The translations under genes and the position numbers were made by a program. A stretch of 64,000 bases of DNA from Globodera rostochiensis (Eukaryota; Nematoda; Chromadorea; Rhabditida; Heteroderidae): NCBI GenBank assembly GCA_018350325.1, contig JAEVLN010000016.1:124001-188000 (forward strand). The letters are read 5' to 3'. Shown in pieces: positions 11,305 to 29,546 of the stretch. Every line of letters begins with the position of its first letter. Positions within the stretch are counted from its first letter, which is position 1. The notes under the pieces were generated by a model. The model worked only from the letters and a program-made list of their open reading frames with translations, was not told the DNA's origin and did no database searches.

Positions 11305-14300
11305 TCACTCGTCCCCTCCACCAATGGGTCTCGGCGCGTCGATTGGCGTCCGCATCGATGAAACGTTCTGTTGCCGGGGCGTTCCGACGGAACGCGCCAA
11401 TTTTTCCTCCTGGTCCTCCTTCCGTTTGCTCATTATAAGTCGAAGAATGCGCTGCCCCTCCTCCTAAAAGTCATCAACACAACAATTTAGGGGAGTTTAG
11501 TTCATTTATTTGTACCTTGGACAGGTCGTAATTCAAACATCGCTGGGCATAAGCGTACGAAGTGTCCAAGTCGCCAAGCTCCAAATTATGACGGGCCAAA
11601 AAGCGACAGGCCTCCGCAATTAAACTGAGGTCCCCGACCTTTGAATTTACAGTGCAATACGGACGGCATTATGCTCTGGGAGTCTCGGACAAACCAACCA
11701 ATTCCTCCGTGTACAGTGTCAAGTACGCCTCGTAAGCCTTGGCGGCGTTCTGATAATTGCCCTGTTCTTCGTAAAGCCTAAAACATTTAAATGCTCATAA
11801 AAAGGGTCCTAAAATTACTTGGCCAGGTGGGTCAGCGCATTTCCTTCCACGTCTCCGATCTGAAAAGCCTTCTTGAAGCATTTCTCGGCATCGGATTTTC
11901 TCTCAATTTTGGAGAAGATCACACCTAAAAGGTGCCAGAATGGACAGCACTCGAAGTCATTGCACACAACCCCCTACCCAATGCGATCAGAATCCGCGAG
12001 TCCGCCGGTCGGCATTTGTGTGCCTTTTGGTAGTAGTAAAGGGCAGTTGTCGACTGTTTCAGAATTTCATAGAGTTGGCCAAGTCCATACCATCCCCTGT
12101 AGCAGAGAGAATCGATCTCTGACAAAAGGAAAACGCGCCAATCGATCACCAACAAACAAACAAAATCAGACCGGTGGCCTTTTTGTAGGCGGTTGCGGCC
12201 AACTGGTGGTTTTTGGTCTCCAAATATTCATGGCCCAGCAGCACCCAAATGGACGCATTGGTCGGACACAGTTTAATCGCTCGTTTCAGAAACTCCTGCG
12301 CTTGCTCGTGCACGTTTCGGGCGCTGTAGTAATTGGCTGCAATTAAAATCAAATTGTTTTCTAAGTGCCAATTCATTTTGTACCGACAATACAGCAAGTC
12401 TCCCAATGGAATTTATGACTGGCATAAAACCATTTGGCCAAAGTCGAAAGTTCCACGGAATTCTGCTGAAATATTTGAGTGATTCAATCGAAAAACGTCA
12501 ATTTTCCTTGTTTTTACCCGAATATACAGCGAGTCCGAATAAAAGTGCATCTGATAATATGTAAAAGTATTATTATTATAGCAAGGCAAGGACATGGAAG
12601 TGGTCGGAGGGAGCTCCATGGAGACAAATTTATGAGGAAAAAAATGCCAAAAATTTAAAATCGAAAATCTTAAACTCCCCGAAAGAATAAACACCCCCCT
12701 CCCCCCACCTCCGTCCGGCACCTGCTCAATCCGGTACGGGTCGATCTTGCGAATCCTAGCGAACGAATTAATAGCACTGTCATGTTCTTGCAACTCCGAA
12801 TGTGCGGCCGCAATTTGACAGAGAATGTAAGGCGAAGCGCCGATGTGTTTGGCCACGGCCGTGTAAGCTTCAATGGCACAAAGGTAAAGCTGAAGACGGA
12901 ACATTGTTTCGGCCACGAAAAGTGTGTAGAGCCAAGTACAGCTGTAGGCCTCTCTCTCAATTTTGACCTGAAAACCAAAAAAATGTTAAACAAAAAGGTT
13001 AAAATAATGGACAATAAAAAAGAGAGTAAAAATGGCTGAACACTGAACTGAATAGAATCCGTCAACGAGCGTCGACAGCGACTCCCACGCGGGCCAACAC
13101 CGGTTGTCCATTTGGATCTGACGAATGAATAGGAAATTTCAGAATTTGGTCGACTTTAGTCGAATCAACTGATGCCCTTATTTGTACAAACTAAGTCGAG
13201 GTGAAGGTACCTTCTCCAACTCTAATCGTTCGTTAATCGTTCGTATGAAGGTCAGCCGACCCGTCCCCCCCATATGCCATGGTTTAACGTATGGGTATGC
13301 TTTACCGCCGTGTCACGACGACATTTGCGAACGACGTTTGCGGATAAAACCATTATTTTTGGGTTTTAGTAAAAGCCATTTCAAAAACAAATATAACAGC
13401 AAAACTCCCTATTGTCGTAACATCACTTTACCGCCTCAGTGAACGTCTGGATTGCGAGGTCATCAGCTCCGCTCTCCTTCCGAACAGTGCCTAATCTAAA
13501 TGCCATTTACTTTGCATTCAACTGAACGAAAGCAAATTCACTCACAAATAATTCAAAAAACAATCGAAAAGTTCGGGCCTGCTGAGCTTTGCTGCTTCCA
13601 TTTCATTCCGCAAATTTGTCAATTCGCTGTTTTGGAATTCGTCATTCCGGTCCAAGTCGTCGGCCTCATTTTCTACTCGATTTCGTACAAAAAGCAAGTA
13701 CCAAGAGAAGTAATACAAAAAGGCCTCCAGACTCGTCATTTGCTCGTCATTTGAGAGGAAAAACTAAAAATGTTTAATGTTTTGCAAAAATTGGCGATTG
13801 TTAAGAAAGAATGAAATTGAAACGATCTCCAACTTAACTTCGCTCGGTCGTAGTCTCTGTTGACGATCAAAGCTCGCACAAAGCTGATCAAACATCGCTT
13901 TCTGGACGACATCGTCCGTTGCAACGAATCGCCATCGGTTTGTCGCTCATCAAAATTAAGCGATTCGAACGTTTGGAAGTGTTCAAGAGGCAAATGATTC
14001 AGTTGTTCACTTGCCCTAAAAAATTCTGTAAGACCAGAAACAATAAGTCATTTTAAAGAATCGGGTGGGAGAAATTTGGGTAATAGTAGGGTTTGTCCCC
14101 CTCCCTTTTAAAAAAAAAATTTGTTTTTAGATTCGATTAAAAGGTGTTTCTATGAGTATTCGGGGATTAGTTCAACCTATGTCGAACACCCACCCGAATT
14201 CAAACATTTTTCAAAAAATTCACAAAATCGATCCAAATGCACGATTCGGATTATACGCCCCCAAATACACCCGGAAACACCTTTTAATTCACTTTGAAAA

Positions 14301-15108
14301 AGAAAATTCTTTTTCAAAAAAAAGGGGAGGGGGGGGGGAGCCTTACTATTACCGAAATGTGCAGCAGGCGACCAAAGCCAATCCTTAAATACGCCAGCAG
14401 CTGCTTCTTTATTAAATCAATTTTCTGTTAATTTACTATACATTAGAGTTGCAAGTCGGGACCGAGAATTTTTTTCAAGGGGAATTTTTTTTGTAAGGAT
14501 CAATAGTAAACCAAAATTTTTTTTTATTATTAAAAAAAATATTTCTCATTGTCAACAACGTCTATTGACTTACTCATCATCAATTTTAATTGAGATTCTA
14601 ATTTATTTTTAGGGGGAGTGAGGCATTTTGAAATTTTAATGGATTTTGTTAAAAGATTTGAAACCAAAATTTTTAAAAAACGATAATTTTTTGAAACTTT
14701 TTAGGAATGGGAGAGGCAAGCGGGTTCGACCCAACACTCACCATAAGAATTGTCGAGAATACAAACCGCTAGAGCAGCTATTTAATTGGAAATATTATTG
14801 TAAAATGATGCCATCTTTAAGGGAACCGGGACTTGCAGTTTTTAGTCCCGTCCAGACCGGGACATGAAAAAACCGGGAAATCCCGTTCCGGTGCAACCCT
14901 AATTTACACATATACCCCCCCCCCCCACCAAGGACACGCCTCCTCCTTCAAAATGACAGCAAACCGACCATTTCACACACTCGAACATGCATCGCTGTTC
15001 ACACTGTTCGGTCAACCACATCAAATCAGACACAACCCTGGACGGGTCAATGGTGCCACTGATTTCCACCGCATTAAATGCTGTCGATGATTCAGCTTCA
15101 GTGTCCAT
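11305..15108 (-). CDS. APC8/CDC23, anaphase-promoting complex TPR subunit
   Basis: Starts at ATG 15108 (MDTEAESSTAF), first exon 15108-14969 ending in EQCEQRCMFECVKW; the Trp codon is split across intron 1 and continues at 14015 with ASEQLNHLPLEHF. Later exons give LEAFLYYFSWYLLF, the TPR repeats around IAAAHSELQEHDSAINSFAR and IRKIDPYRIEQ, then WHLENNLILIAANYYSARN, IWVLLGHEYLETKNHQLAA, GWYGLGQLYEILKQSTTALY, and a C-terminal tail ending GGGDE and TGA at 11305. This is the CDC23/APC8 scaffold protein of the ubiquitin ligase that triggers anaphase (MAT-3 in C. elegans). The DPYRIE and RAWYGLGQ-type motifs are diagnostic. Intron 1 holds a hAT-like MITE. The donor after DYDRA near 13855 is unresolved. 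Confidence 0.92.
14454..14901 (+). mobile_element. Short hAT-like MITE inside APC8 intron 1
   Basis: About 450 bases with left end TAGAGTTGCAAGTCGGGACC and right end GGTGCAACCCTA, sharing the CCGGGAC subterminal blocks of the 43336-44243 family. I could not find a convincing 8-bp target duplication. Poly-G/T stretches upstream (14100-14340) belong to other repeats. Confidence 0.65.
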
Positions 15109-15689
15109 CTTCACAGCTTATTGTTCGCCAAATCAAAAAGCTGATTTGACGACTATTCAAGATTATGCGATACCAAATCTGTCCATTCCAGGTTTAACGT
15201 TTAAATATGCATATACGGTTTAAAGACCAATGTTCGAAGAGAGAGTAAAAACTTACTCATTTACACGTATATCAAACAATAATTGGAAAATATATAATAT
15301 GTATGTGTGTAAAACGGTTCATTGAACGACGGATGGATGATACCATTTTGCCGATGAGACAGAAAGAGAGACAATGACCAATTATGGTGAAAACAACAGC
15401 AGCAGAAAGTAGAGGGGGCGCTTCGTTCGGTCGACTTCAAATGGATAATGTGTCTGCTTAAGTGGAAAAAGCATCATTACCCAAACACCGCCTGACGACC
15501 GGCTGAGACATTCGACGGCGCAACTACTGTTATTTCTCTATGAAAGAATGGGGGGAGGGGGAGAGACAATGAATATAACATAACATAGTATTGTGTCGAA
15601 AAATGATTTATGTGAAAGAGATTTTAATTATTCCACAGAGGGACATCGAAAGTGATCAGCGCACAAAGCAGCGTGGCGGTAGGAGACCT
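15109..15689. other. Intergenic spacer between two minus-strand genes
   Basis: Lies downstream of the BET stop codon and upstream of the APC8 start, so it should carry the BET 3' UTR and the APC8 promoter. AT-rich; no further gene seen. Confidence 0.5.
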
Positions 15690-18600
15690 CTAAAAACCCA
15701 ACTCGAAGTTGGCCATCACCTCCATTTGGCTCGTCATGTCAACGTGTTCCATCTCTTCGCGCTTTCGACGTTCCTTTGAACACAAATGCCAAATTTTTTG
15801 GTCCACATTTCCAATTCAACCAACAAACCTTTTCTATTTCGCGAAGACGGTTTACCTCTTCTTGGCTTATCTTCACCTTCTGCTGCTGTTGACCATCAAC
15901 AGGTGCCGAAATGCTTTCGCCACTAGCACTGTGCTGCAAATGTTGCCTCTCCCTTTCCCGTTGCTGTTTTTTCCTCTCTTCCTCCTCTTTCAGCTGACGC
16001 TTCTTAAACATTTAGGCAAGTTTTATCGTAAAAATGGTGTCGTAATGCTGCTCCCGACCCGTTCCTCCTTTTCCCGGGCCTGTTTCCGGAACAGTTCATA
16101 GGCATTCGTAGTGTTGGTCCCAGTGCTCATTTGGCTCCCACCCTCAGCCGCCTTTTGTGCCAACGAACTCCACGAATTCTTATTCAATAGACCAGACGCA
16201 ATCCCGACTCCCCTGTCATCGTTTGTAACGCTTGGAAGCAAATGGTCGAGCACTGAGCCGGCGATGCCCGCACTGATCTCTGTGGGATTGTTCGTCTGAA
16301 GCAAGGGCGCCGCACCGCTGTGCACGTGTGAACTTGAGGCCTTAATGACTGAGGGCGTAATGGAAGACGACGAAACCGACGGCGGAGGCATTAGCGTCGG
16401 CGCCTTGCTGGCGGCAGTAACAGCCACCAAATCTGAAAACGATACATACAAGCAAACTATTTATGTATTCAGTACGAGTACCTTTAACGCTGCCATGGGA
16501 ATGCCCTCCTCCGACTCCTATCTGCGGTGTGGACTTTGACTGTATCATTTGAGATGCCATTTGTTGTTGTTGAACCAAAGGTGGTGGAAGAACACTGCGC
16601 GCAATCGCAGCCTTCAAAAATCCACTCGTAATATGCAAAAATCGACCCCCCGCCGATAGGCTACACCTTATGCAAATCAGCGGATTGAACCACCGAAGGT
16701 GCTGGTGGTTTCAGTTGGTTCGGCTTCTCCTCTAAAAAGAATAATGTTATTGCTTCCATAAATGTTTGTTTGGGCTTTTAGGGTTTGTAGGAAGGGATCC
16801 CAATATTGTTTTTAGAATTTAGTCTATAAGTTCTTCACGGATGGATATGAATATCTAAAAAGAGCCGAATGTAAAGCACTTTATCGTGAGTAAAAAATTG
16901 AATGAAATGAACGTATACAAAGTATGAAAACAACGGCTACAAATGGGGAATTTGGCAAGTGGTAGAATGGGTTCATTGCATTATGGGATGAATACAAAGT
17001 TTTGGTTAGTTGCGAATTTCGGAGATCAAATGATATAAAACTGTACAAAAAACACATAGAGTGCGTATTTTCATTGAGATGTCAGATCGTTTTCTCAAAA
17101 CATTAATTAATGCGTAAAAAAGTTTAAATCAGCATCCAATTAAGTAAGCGCAAAAAGACCCCTACTGCTACTTACAGGAAAGCTAGAATTAGAAGAGCCT
17201 TTTCCTAACCTGACTCTGAATCAGATGAGTCACTAGAATCCGACTCAGAAGAAGAAGAACCACTCGAAGATTCGGAAGAGGAATTTTCGTCCTCATTCGG
17301 CGCAATTAGCATTTGCGTCGGACGTCCAGCAAAGGCCGTTGTGCTGCTGACAGAAAGTTGACCGTCCCCGTTGGATACTGAATGGAAGAATTTAATTGTC
17401 AGTTAAAATAAAACTAAACATTTTGCGTTAGGCTGAGCCCCGCCGTTCAATTGTTGAATCCGCGGATCGCTGTCCTTCTTTTTTGGCTGATCAGAATGCA
17501 GTGTTTTTGCAGCTGAATGGTAAATAAAGCAGGTTATATTAAAACAAAAACTAACGGAAAGAAGCTTTCTTCTGTTTTTTGTCAGGCGGTTGAGAACACG
17601 CCTTGACATAGGCCTCGAGTTCCCTAAGCGTAACAGGCTTCAACGTCTCGAAATCAATCTCAATTTCGTCCGGATTCAAATCTTTAATCTGCTCCCGTGC
17701 CTTGATTATGTTCACAACGCTAAAAATAGTTTCACTCCACAAACGAAAGCACCACAAAAATACCTTGTCAGTTTATCGCCTGGCAAATTGTTGATGTTCT
17801 GCGAAAGTTGTCGTTTTTCATCGTAAGTCATCGGCTCAGAGGAGTGCTCGTCTTCAGAATTGAATTCGTATTCTTTGGTCGACAGCTCTTCCTTCTGAGA
17901 TTCAGTCTTCGGTTTGTTCTTTGAGCCAGGCTTTCTTCCTCGTCCGGACTTTACAGCTGGTTGGTTCGGCAACAGATTTGAGATTACTTGAGCATCCAAT
18001 GGAGTAAATTGTTGTTGCACAGCTGGGATTTGATGAGATTGCGAGACGGGAATATTCTGGGCTGAATTGTTTTTTTCTCTTAGCGATTAAAAAACAGGCA
18101 GAAAACCTTGAGCCGGTGTACTGCTACTAGATTCTGTAGTTTGTTGCCCTATAAAAAGAAATCAATGCAAGCCTTAACCGCATAATCACCGACCGATGAG
18201 ATTGGAAGAAGAGCTAGAATTGGTTACGCGGGGTCGCCCGGGTCCAGTCTTTTTCTTTGTCGGTTGTGAAAGCGAAATGGTTGGCGTTGCAGGGGGCATT
18301 TGGGGCTGAACATTTGGCTGAAGCAAACCGACGGCTGGCGGTTGAAGTACACTGACAATGCTGGAGGAGGGCAACAGTGAAGGCATAAAACCGGTGCAAC
18401 TCGGCAGTTGGAAAGATGATGAAATTGAATTAGGAAGACAGGCATTGAGCAAGCTTTTTATGGCCGTATGCAATTCTGCACTTAAAGGCGGAGGCGTCTG
18501 CTGATGTGTTCGTGCTTCCCTGCGCCTGAGTCTATAGGAAAAACTTATAAATTATAATTACACACTATTCTCAGTCAAGGACGTAGCTAGGAAAAATTTT

Positions 18601-21600
18601 CGGGGCGGGGGGGGGGGAGAAGTCAATTCTTCGGGGTATATTTTTCCCACAATTTTTCTCGATTTCTAGGGGGTACATTTTGCGTTTTACTCCATTTTGG
18701 GGAGGGGGGGCTCGACGATGCCGATAGGCCCCGCAGCCGAGAAAATTTAGAATAATTTGTTAAGAGATCCAACCAAAATTTAAAAAACCGACACTTTTTT
18801 TAAATTAGGAATTGGAGGGGTCGGTGGTGCCGATAGGCGCCGCCAGAGAACATTTTTATGCCGTTTTGTTAAGAAAATTGGTTTAAAAAAAAATGTAAAA
18901 GTGCAAAACAGAAGGATCCTCCCCCCTTTGGTTTTTTTCTCAAATTTAATTTCGGGGGGGGGGGGGGGGGGAGGGAATTTCCCCCCACCCCTGGCTACGT
19001 CACTGTTCTCAGTCACTCGCACTTTAATTGCATGAGTTCGTGGTTGAACTGCTGCAATTGCGTTTGCCTCTCGTTGGTCCGTGACTGATCAGCTTGGACT
19101 TGCAACAGCAAGAAGTCAATTTGCTCGTCGTCATCAACGGGTTTAAATTGCTTTAGAAGCGCACTCGGCGAAACTGAGGACGTTTTGTTGGAACTTGTTG
19201 TTTTGGGCAAAGCATCTTTTTTTTCTTCTTTAGGTGGCAGTGCCGCAGTTGGCAAGGCTATTTGGGACGATTCAGGTGGAACGTCAGCTGGCAAATGCCT
19301 CCATTTAGAGTTGAAGTATAACTATAAATCCATTACATCAGATTATTAAGAGTAATATGACCTGCAATTGTTTTCCTATCTTATGGACGGGCTGATCCTC
19401 AGGATTGTAGGTAAAGCAATTCCGACTCATCAACAAAACATCGCTCCGAAATTCTTCGGGAGAAGTATACTGTCTAGCATCCATTTTCTTCTTTATGGTG
19501 CTCAAATCCATGGGCTCTTTGATGACTTCGAAATAGTCAGGGAGGTTTAAAGCTTCAGCATCAACGGGCTCAAGGAATGGCCAATTGAACGCCTGAAACA
19601 ACATTAAATGACGGTTCTTGATCAAATACAAACAGACGAGAAACACGAGCAAAACTTATAGTTAAGGTTAGCCTTTTTAACTCCGCTTACGGGTAAAAAC
19701 TCTCTCTCTGCTGGTTCCGTTTACCTTGCACTTTTTTGAAGTGATGAGTTCATTAAGCAGCTTCTGACAGAATTTCATTCGCTCATTCAGTTTCCCTTTG
19801 AGGAGCGGCTTGAACTGAGCGTAATCGACAGGCGCTGGACCTTTCTTGATAGGTCTCACTTCCCTCTTGATTGGCTGTTTCATCGAAGGACCTTCCTCGT
19901 CAAAAGAAGTCGTTGTATCCGCTTTTCGTTTAACGCCTTTCTAAAAAAAACGTAGTACGCACGCAATAAGAAACGGCTCTACAATACAATTACCCCTTTT
20001 TGTTCTTCGGTCGAGTCAATTTCAAGTTTCACGGACCCAATTGAAGACGAACTGTCAGGCAATCCCCGCTGTGCGGAAGATTCACGACTGACTAAAACAT
20101 TGGCAATAAAGCCTTAAAGAAGCAACATGGCAAAGCAAAAAGCAAAAACTAAGCAAAATAAAGCAAAGAAATTTACAATGTGCTCGCCAAAAGCTACGCA
20201 GTAAAATTCGTGAAACAATTTTCCTTAGTGAGCAATTTATTAAATCGGTGAGCCATGATTCAACGAGCCCAACAAGTCCAGTATACCAATGAAAATGACA
20301 AACAGAATTTACGAGCACCTTGCACAGTTGCATTGTGGAAATAGCCTAAGATTGCAGCAGCCGATTCACACACGCTAGACGGACTATTAGCTACAGTAGT
20401 ACCTTTGGTCGTCGTTGATGAGGCGCGAATATTTCTTTTCGCTGATCCCTTTCCAGCCTTCTTTTGACTCGGGAAAGGAATCTCAACTTCCTGAAATGGT
20501 GAAAAATAACAAATAAAAACACTCACGACCAAATCACGAAGACTACAATTATTAGATCCTGGCAAACTTTTCATTTTTGACCTTATCCGGAAATTTTTTT
20601 AAACGATCGCGATACAAATTTTCGACATTCTTGCACATCAAGGTGACGTCATCTTCACATTGATTGAATTTGTAACAGTTTGCAAAGATCTGCTCAAAAT
20701 CCTGCAAAAAGAACTTACATTAGGAGGGATTTTACTCAATTTCGTCAGCATAAATTGTTCGAGTTCTTTAGCCATGTTATAAACCCCAAAATGCGGTGGG
20801 TTGAAAAGGTAACAATCGTTGAAGACAGTCATGATGTCCTATAAAAATAAAACATCCTTTTCAGGATTTACCCCAAAGTTTTTGTCTAAGTTGTAAATCC
20901 ACCGAAAATAGTTTCGTTCTCAAAATGGTAGTTTTTAACGGAAGGGTTCAGAATCTTGCCCATTTTAAAAGCAATTGTTATGTTCTAAGGACGATCGATA
21001 CCTTAATACATTCGCTGGCGGAGTAATAATACATGTTTTTGAGTCGCCTTTCAATTGTTCCCAAATCCATCGGCCTCTTTATAACCTTATGGTAATCCTG
21101 AAATCGGCTTGGTTGGTTACATACTCAATAATTACGCTTTACTGGAATGTTCAGTTTGATTGAGTCAACCGGTCGGACAAAAGGCCAAGCATGTTTGTGA
21201 TTTTTAGCTTGTTTGAGCACGTCTTTCAGAATAAAGTCCAGTTGGTTTGTCCAACGCGTTGGCTTCCCAACGGGGGGTACAACTCTCGGTTGCACCATTC
21301 CATTAACAGACTCCTTTTGAAAAAAAATGGAATACTTTGGAAGATGATAGAAATAAACCTGAGGAGGGGTTTCCCAACCCTTAGTTGGACAGTCATTTTC
21401 ATTCATTGATTCAATGGGTAACCCTTCCCCAATATCCATTGTGTCGGAATGAGCATCATGATGTGATAAGTGACTAGCATCTGCTTCATTGCTTTTGGTG
21501 AACTGTTCATCATCGAAAGACGTCCCGGGTTCTGATTTTATATTTAAATTAAAAATCCTATAAGAAATACCTAAGTCTTTTTGATGTCCATTTTTTCTTT

Positions 21601-21691
21601 GATCCATATTGTTCACAGAGTCGAAAGCATCATTATTTGGCTCATCTTTGAGCTCAATCTTCAGATTTTTTGGTGATGTTGACTCTGACAT
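15690..21691 (-). CDS. BET-family double-bromodomain transcription regulator
   Basis: Starts at ATG 21691 ([18 protein letters not shown]). Bromodomain 1: [44 protein letters not shown] and CYLFNPP with the acetyl-lysine-binding Asn. Then the conserved [11 protein letters not shown] linker near 19935. Bromodomain 2: [48 protein letters not shown] (Asn present). After AT-hook-like segments ([23 protein letters not shown]) comes the NET domain ([40 protein letters not shown]), an [11 protein letters not shown] acidic stretch, and a C-terminal [10 protein letters not shown] / [14 protein letters not shown] plus Arg-rich coiled coil ending [13 protein letters not shown]. That tail resembles the long isoform of BRD4/Fs(1)h. 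BET proteins bind acetylated histone tails and recruit the elongation machinery. Complete by eye; many short introns. Confidence 0.93.
18576..19005. mobile_element. hAT-type MITE in a BET intron, 8-bp TSD TTCTCAGT
   Basis: About 430 bases. The left end CAAGGACGTAGCTAGG and the inverse of the right end, CAGTGACGTAGCCAGG, match. The 8-bp direct repeat TTCTCAGT lies at 18568-18575 and 19006-19013. The right duplication touches the neighbouring exon/intron border of the BET gene. Confidence 0.85.
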
Positions 21692-27646
<5,955 letters not shown>

Positions 27647-27713
27647 TCTGTTGTCATGGGAATTTTCTTTATTGTTGAAATGAATTTTATCACTGTCGGT
27701 CCTTTCGTCGTCT

Positions 27714-28284
27714 TTAATCCCTTCCGACTTCTGAGCTTCCTTTGTTAACGTTTTGCTGACCGTTTTTGCACCTCGAAGCGATGTGCTTAAGCAAATTGTC
27801 AAGGGCACAAATGTCTTCCCTTTTAACGGTCGACACGTCATTCTGTTGCTGATTGAAGATTCGGATTTGATGGGAATGATTAGTTTTCTTTACCTTATCA
27901 ACTTCGGCAGCCAACTTTTTCACTTCTCGGTTGAGTCGGTTGTATCGTTGTTCTAGAGTTTCTTCTTCCTCGCTTCCCGCTGGCTCAGCTTCGAAAATTT
28001 CGTTGGCCTTAAAGCCCCGTTTAGGACGTCTTGCCCCGACTGAATCGGAGAAATCTGACAATTGTAAGAAATAGAACCTGCACACGTTTAATACTCTGGT
28101 CTTTGGGGTGTCAGTCACCTGCGCCTTCAGAGTTCAGCATGCAATTGTCGAAGCGCTTCCGTGCCAATCCCATGCTCAGGTGCACCTTTTCTAACTCCTC
28201 GCTCTCAAACTCTTCTTCAGCCTTAGTTGGTTCAGTATTTGGGGGGTCCTCCGATTCATAGACGTCCTCTTTGTACAACGACAT
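27714..28284 (-). CDS. Dynamitin (dynactin p50) N-terminal part, apparently short
   Basis: Start ATG 28284: MSLYKEDVYESEDPP, then ARKRFDNCMLNSEGA, and after an intron DFSDSVGARRPKRGF and LEQRYNRLNREVKKLAAEVDKV. These three blocks align in order with dynactin subunit 2 (DVYET, [41 protein letters not shown]). Dynamitin is a coiled-coil subunit of the dynactin shoulder; C. elegans DNC-2 is its counterpart. Family members are typically over 300 residues, but here the frame ends at 27714, about 68 bases from the convergent RUVBL2 stop, after roughly 165-170 residues. A GATAAG|GTAAAG donor near 27890 shows another intron. Either the gene is truncated or the remaining exons are missed. Confidence 0.7.
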
Positions 28285-29546
28285 TGCACGATTTCTTTGA
28301 CTGGAACTTAAGCTAAGTAATAAGCACAACCAAACTAGAAAGATGTACTGTAAAAGTCAACCAATTTTCCCCGAGCCATCTCGCAATTTAATCTACAAAT
28401 TTATCGATATAGGTAGGTGAAGTTAAAAAATTCAACAAACAATGGAGATTAGAGTTCGCAGCAATTGTCGATTGGAAAGATACCAGAAAAGACAATTTAA
28501 TAAGCCGATTAAGAATGGATAGACAAAACGAGTGGTATGGTGGTACTTAAATGGGCAATTTGACTGGATTATGATGGAAGTCACCAATTCTCATGTCCGT
28601 CTTTTTAGTCCAACACTTTTTTGTCAAACAATTAAAAACGAGGCGAGCCAAAAAACTGAAATTGTCGGAATGCTAGTTGAAAATGTCAACCTTTGAAAAA
28701 GTAGGAAATGCCATTTTGAACCACTCCATTCGCGTGCATTACCGCATACATTTTGAAAGGAATTCGAATGGGAAAGTTCGAAATCTTATGGCAGACAAAT
28801 TAGAAAAAGTTCTTAACAGCCCCTTTACTTTATCAATCGGGCCCATGCGCTAAAAGCAAGTGACACTTTCATCATGAAACAATTGGTGGGCTGTTGAGAA
28901 AAGAATGAGAGGAAGGGAATGTCATTGAGCACGAATTGAGAAAAATGAACTATAATTAAATCAAAAAATTAACCCCCAGCAAACCTACTAAGAATTGGTA
29001 TAAAAAAAGAGATTAAACCAACGAAAGTGAGGAAATTTATAAAATGAAACGTTAAATAAAATTTACTGATTAACAACGTAATGGTAACTAAAAGCAGACG
29101 TAGGCAGGCAACCCCTCCAAAACCTTCAACCACATTTCAAAACCGTACGCAGAAAAATTTTTCGGGGGGGGGGGGATTCCCCCCCCCCTGCGTACGGGCC
29201 TACCACATTCCAATGAACCAGGTGAGGTGCTATTTCAAAAAGCAAGGATTGGACAAGGAACGGACAACCCGGAATGATTCGGATGGAGCAAATAGGTGCG
29301 TCCGGCTTTGTCCAACACTTCCTTTTGAAAACCATCAAAGCTAGCCCATCTCCCCACATCCTACGTTGCCCTTTCACTAAACAAATCCATCCTGACTACG
29401 ACGACTATTTATGTAAAAGACATTCCAATACATTAAGTATAGTACAAAAAGCGAAATGTCCGAAGTCATTAGCATATATGACGTGTTTTAATGGGGTGTG
29501 AAGAGAAGTGAAGGGAATGTCCCTTTAAAAGCCTAGACCAGATCTC
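28285..29546. other. Intergenic region, one small hairpin element
   Basis: Mostly AT-rich with no supported gene. At about 29142-29200 a short inverted repeat (CCGTACGCAGAAAAATTTTT and, after poly-G/poly-C, CTGCGTACGG) looks like a minimal MITE. The 3' UTR of the Na+/K+-ATPase beta gene should lie at the right end. Confidence 0.5.
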
